Positions 59,944-64,000 of a stretch of DNA of 64,000 nucleotides are shown piece after piece. The DNA comes from Anaeramoeba ignava (taxonomy: Eukaryota; Metamonada; Anaeramoebidae). The notes under the pieces were generated by a model. That model did no database searches. It saw nothing but the letters and a program-made list of their open reading frames with translations, and was not told the DNA's origin. The stretch covers positions 62,001 through 126,000 of the forward strand of contig JAPDFW010000087.1 of the NCBI GenBank assembly GCA_028826165.1. Reading direction: 5' to 3'. How positions within the stretch are numbered: the first letter of the stretch is position 1; each line of letters begins with the position of its first letter. The position numbers and the translations under genes are program-made.

Positions 59944-60646
59944 TTCTTTAATTTTTTCTTTATCTTTCTTCTTTAATTTCTTTAACTTCTTCTTTTTGAA
60001 TTTTTTTGGTTTTCATTTTTTTTTTTCTTTAATTTTTTAATTTCTTTTTTTTTGATTTTTTTTTAATTTTCTTGTTTTTCTTTTAATTTTTTTTTTTCTT
60101 TTGAATTTTTTTTAATTTTTCTTTTAGATTTTTTTTTTCTTTTTAGATTTTCTTTAATTTTCTTCTTTTTAATTTTTAACTTCTTCTTTAAGCTTCTTCT
60201 TTTGGATTTCTTTAATTTCTTCTTTTAATTTCTTCTTTTATTTCTTTTTAATTTTTTTTGAATTTTTTGAATTTCTTTTGAAATTTCTTTAATTTCTTCT
60301 TTTGGAATTTCTTTAATTTCCTCTTTTGGAATTTCTTTAATTTCTTCTTTAACTTCTTCTTTTGGAATTTCTTTAATTTCTTCTTTTATTTCTTCTTTAA
60401 CTTCTTCTTTAATTTCTTCTTTAATTTCTTCTTTAATTTCTTCTTTTGGAATTTCTTTAATTTCTTCTTTAATTTCTTCTTTTGGAATTTCTTTAACTTC
60501 TTCTTTAACTTCTTCTTTTGGAATTTCTTTAATTTCTTCTTTTGGAATTTCTTTTAGAATTTCTTTTGGAATTTCTTTTGGAATTTTTTTGAATTTCTTT
60601 AATTTCTTCTTTTGGAATTTCTTTAATTTCTTCTTTTTTTTCCATT
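59944..60646 (-). other. Lys/Glu-coding repeat upstream of the macrodomain gene, frame broken
   Basis: Read on the minus strand from an ATG at about 60644, this encodes KEEIKEIPKEE-type repeats in the same sense as the gene's N-terminus. The frame breaks at the A-run 60584-60590 (one surplus A). It then degrades between about 60250 and 59960, where a further surplus base sits near 59960. Either it is a true N-terminal extension damaged by indels, or a decaying repeat that is now 5' leader. A cluster of TTTTTCATTTTT elements precedes the distal ATG (60653-60680). Confidence 0.5.
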
Positions 60647-60683
60647 TTTTTAAAAAATGAAAAATGAAAAATGAAAAATAAAA

Positions 60684-61100
60684 AATAAAAAATTTATTTT
60701 TTTCTCCTTTTTGGTTTTTCTCCTTTTTTTTTCTTTTTTTAAATGGTTTTTTTTTTTGGGGTTTCTTTTGAAATTGTTTTTATTTTGTTTTAAATTATTT
60801 CTATTTTTTATTTTTTAAATTTAAAATAAAAATTACCCCTTTTTTTGATCGATCAGAAAAAAAATAAAAAAAAAAGGATCAAAAAAAAATAAGAATTTGA
60901 ATTAAATTTTGAATTAAAATATTGATTGGATTCTTTTTTTTGGAATTAAAATTAAAAAATTAAAAAGTAAATTAAATAAATTTGAAATCTTTATTAATTT
61001 ATTTTTCAATTTTAAAAATCAAAAAAATAAAAAAAAAAATTTTTTGAATTATTTTTTTTATTTTTCTTTTATTTTAACAATTCAATTAAAAACTGAAAAG
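60684..61100. other. Divergent spacer between macrodomain and radical-SAM genes
   Basis: A- and T-run sequence without open frames or tandem repeats. No TCATTTT leader motif precedes the radical-SAM ATG, in contrast to most genes here. I see nothing else. Confidence 0.5.
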
Positions 61101-64000
61101 ATGACAAAAGCAGTTCTTTATAAACAAATTGATAATGGACGAGTTAAATGCTGTTGTTGCAACCATAGATGTACTCTTACTAACTTTAAATCTGGCAAAT
61201 GTAGAGCAAGAAGAAATCGAGATGGTGATCTTTTTTTAGAAATTAGTGGATTTCTTATTAAATCTCATTTTGAATCAATAAATTATGGAATGGTTTGTTT
61301 TACCTTTTAAATCAATTCTATATTAATTTTTAAATCTATTTTAAATCAATTTTATATCAATTTTATATTAATTTTATATCAATTTTAAATTAATTTTATA
61401 TTAATTTTATATCAATTTTATATTAATTTTATATTAATTTTATATCAATTTTATATTAATTTTATATTAATTTTATATCAATTTTATAAAAATTTTATAT
61501 TAATTTTAAATTAATTTTATATCAATTTTATATTAATTTTATATCAATTTTATATTAATTTTATATCAATTTTATATCAATTTTATATCAATTTTATATC
61601 AATTTTATATCAATTTTATATTAATTTTAAATCAATTTTATATCAATTTTAAATTAATTTTATATTAATTTTATATTAATTTCATATCAATTTTTATATC
61701 AATTTTTAAATCAATTTTAAATTAATTTTAAATCAATTTTATATCAATTTTATATCAATTTTATATCAATTTTATATCAATTTTATATCAATTTTATATC
61801 AATTTTATATCAATTTTATATCAATTTTATATTAATTTTATATTAATTTTATATCAATTTTATATTAATTTTATAAAAATTTTATTAATTTTAAATCAAT
61901 TTTATATTAATTTTAAATCAATTTTATATCAATTTTATATCAATTCTAAATCAATTTTATATCAATTTTATATTAATTTTATATCAATTTTATATCAATT
62001 TTATATCAATTTTATATCAATTTTATATCAATTTTATATTAATTTTATATTAATTTTATATCAATTTTATAAAAATTTTATATTAATTTTAAATTAATTT
62101 TAAATCAATTTTATATCAATTTTATATTAATTTTATATCAATTTTATATCAATTTTATATTAATTTTATATTAATTTTATATTAATTTCAAATCAATTTT
62201 ATATCAATTCCAAATCAATTTTAAATTAATTTTATATCAATTCTAAATAAATTTTATATCAATTTTAAATCAATTTTATATCAATTTTATATTAATTTTA
62301 AATCAATTTTATATCAATTTTTATATCAATTTTATATCAATTTTATATCAATTTTATATCAATTTTATATTAATTTTAAATCAATTTTAAATCAATTTTA
62401 AATCAATTTTTATATTAATTTTATATTAATTTTATATCAATTTTATATTAATTTTTATATTAATTTTATATTAATTTTAAATTAATTTTAAATTAATTTT
62501 ATATCAATTTTATATTAATTTTATATTAATTTTTATATCAATTTTATATTAATTTTATATCAATTTTATATCAATTTTTATATCTATTTTAAATCAATTT
62601 TATATTAATTTTAAATCAATTTTATATTAATTTTATATCAATTTTATATCAATTTTATATCTATTTTAAATCAATTTTTAAATCAATTTTTAAATTAATT
62701 TTATATTAATTTTATATCAATTTTATATCAATTTTATATCAATTTTTATATCAATTTTATATCAATTTTATATCAATTTTATATTAATTTTATATCAATT
62801 TTATATTAATTTTTATATCAATTTTATATCAATTTTATATCAATTCCAAATCAATTCCAAATCAATTTTATATTAATTTTATATCAATTTTAAATTAATT
62901 TTATATCAATTTTATATCAATTTTTATATTAATTTTATAATTAATTTTATATTAATTTTATATCAATTTTATATTAATTTTAAATCAATTTTATATCAAT
63001 TTTATATCAATTCTATATCAATTTTATATCAATTTTATATCAATTTTATATTAATTTTAAATCAATTTTATATTAATTTTATATTAATTTTATATCAATT
63101 TTATATCAATTTTATATTAATTTTATATCAATTTTATATCAATTTTATATCAATTTTAAATCAATTTTATATCAATTTTATACAATCAATTTTATATCAA
63201 TTTTATATCAATTTTATATCAATTTTAAATCAATTTTAAATCAATTTTATATTAATTTTTATATCAATTTTATATCAATTTTATATCAATTTTATATCAA
63301 TTTTATATCAATTTTAAATCAATTTTAAATTAATTTTATATTAATTTTATATCAATTTTATATTAATTTTATATCAATTTTTATATCAATTTTATATTAA
63401 TTTTTAAATTAATTTTATATTAATTTTATATCAATTTTAAATTAATTTTATATTAATTTTATATCAATTTTATATTAATTTTATATCAATTCCAAATCAA
63501 TTCCAAATCAATTTTAAATCAATTTTATATTAATTTTATATCAATTTTAAATTAATTTTATATTAATTTTAAATCAATTTTAAATCAATTTTAAATCAAT
63601 TTTATATCAATTTTATATTAATTTTAAATCAATTCCAAATCAATTTTATATTAATTCTATATCAATTTTATATTAATTTTAAATCAATTTTATATCAATT
63701 TTATATTAATTTTAAATCAATTCCAAATCAATTCCAAATCAATTCCAAATCAATTCCAAATCAATTTCAAATCAATTTTATATCAATTCCAAATCAATTC
63801 CAAATCAATTTTATATCAATTTTAAATCAATTTTAAATCAATTTTATATTAAATTCTAAATAAATTTTATATCAATTTTATAAAAAATTTTATATTAAAT
63901 TCTATAAAAATCCTATAAAAAATTTCATTAAATTTGTTAGATTGGAAACTTCTTACCAAACGAAAAAGCTTTTTTTATTGGGACTTTAGGAAGAAATTTA
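61101..64000 (+). CDS. AmmeMemoRadiSam-type radical SAM enzyme, partial (84 residues seen, runs off the edge)
   Basis: Exon 1 (61101-61292) encodes KAVLYKQIDNGRVKCCCCNH followed by RCTLTNFKSGKCRARRNRDG. This is the N-terminal cysteine motif (C-x2-C-x3-C ... G-x-C-x-x-R-x-N) of the radical-SAM partner of AMMECR1 and Memo, formerly annotated as pyruvate formate-lyase activating enzyme. The 2,648-bp intron 61293-63940 is pure repeat. Exon 2 begins at 63941 with IGNFLPNEKAFFIGTLGRNL, aligning without a gap after ESINYGM to the family's P-I-E-K-K-P-x-x-H-F-L-P-G-S-K ... I-G-T-x-G-C-N-L. The position of the first cysteine of the C-x3-C-x2-C cluster motif is Arg here. The window ends before the other two. 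Probably oxygen-sensitive; the substrate is unknown. Confidence 0.75.
61293..63940. repeat. 2.65-kb intron of an 11-bp satellite (ATATCAATTTT)n
   Basis: Over 200 copies of an 11-bp unit. Variants are ATATTAATTTT, AAATCAATTTT and CAAATCAATTC. Towards the 3' end CCAAATCAATT becomes common. Donor GTTTGT and acceptor TTGTTAG frame it. No exon-like island is visible inside it. Confidence 0.9.

Noticed and set aside
1-64000. tRNA, rRNA or transposon genes
   Set aside because: No cloverleaf-like GC-richer segment, rRNA core, reverse transcriptase or transposase motif was seen on either strand.

Overview
The window is a stretch of a very AT-rich nuclear genome from a unicellular eukaryote. Every multi-exon gene uses GT-AG introns, usually with GTAA donors, and TAA/TGA/TAG behave as stops. 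The gene set is purely eukaryotic: STT3, PGAP1, a giant BEACH-WD40 protein, SDE2, a DOCK GEF, an ankyrin-TKL kinase, a Rim15/IREH1-type AGC kinase, a centrosomin-motif coiled coil, a BAR protein and a THH1/TOM1/TOM3 membrane protein. A radical-SAM gene of the AmmeMemoRadiSam type, otherwise typical of anaerobes, lies at the right edge. My best guess is an amoeboid, probably anaerobic protist such as Anaeramoeba (about 40-50% sure). A dictyostelid or another AT-rich amoeba is not excluded.

Layout. 1-850: AT satellite with a decayed copy of the next gene; 944-1513 secreted protein (+). 2428-7111 STT3 (-) and 7368-10761 PGAP1 (+) diverge from a 256-bp gap. 10852-22975 BEACH protein (-, about 3,800 aa). 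23105-24002 SDE2 (-). 24308-26055 a cysteine-rich protein built from a chain of micro-exons (-). 26268-27925 ankyrin-TKL kinase (-). 28019-32785 CM1 coiled-coil protein (-). 32820-35045 a 144-bp satellite. 35179-39410 AGC kinase (+). 39715-47726 DOCK (-). 48043-49527 BAR protein (+). 49740-50260 small coiled-coil protein (+). 50370-54306 CH-domain protein with five PH-like repeats (+). 54967-57126 THH1/TOM1/TOM3 protein (-). 57229-57408 a 59-aa hydrophobic peptide (+). 57676-59943 macrodomain protein (-). 61101-64000 the first two exons of the radical-SAM enzyme (+).

Genes sit tens to hundreds of bases apart, while the bulk of the repetitive DNA lies inside introns. Most large introns are almost wholly one tandem repeat with its own motif (periods 6, 8, 11 or 12 bp), and coding regions carry comparable 6- or 12-bp expansions giving NENL, NEKL or NQNE tracts. 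Several of these coding tracts contain single-base frame breaks. Functional themes are ER glycoprotein and GPI maturation (STT3, PGAP1 and a secreted protein with sequons), membrane traffic and cytoskeleton (BEACH, DOCK, BAR, CH, CM1), signalling kinases, and splicing or genome maintenance (SDE2).

The most unusual element is 24308-26055. One 42-codon exon is followed by one 37-nt exon, twelve exons of only 9-18 nt and a 16-nt last exon. The twelve micro-exons are all multiples of three and all phase 2, mostly coding G-C-D/N-C units, and together they yield a metallothionein-like tail with about 29 Cys in 75 residues. All gene models come from reading splice sites and family motifs by eye. Exon phases were checked by arithmetic, but no transcript data or database search was available.
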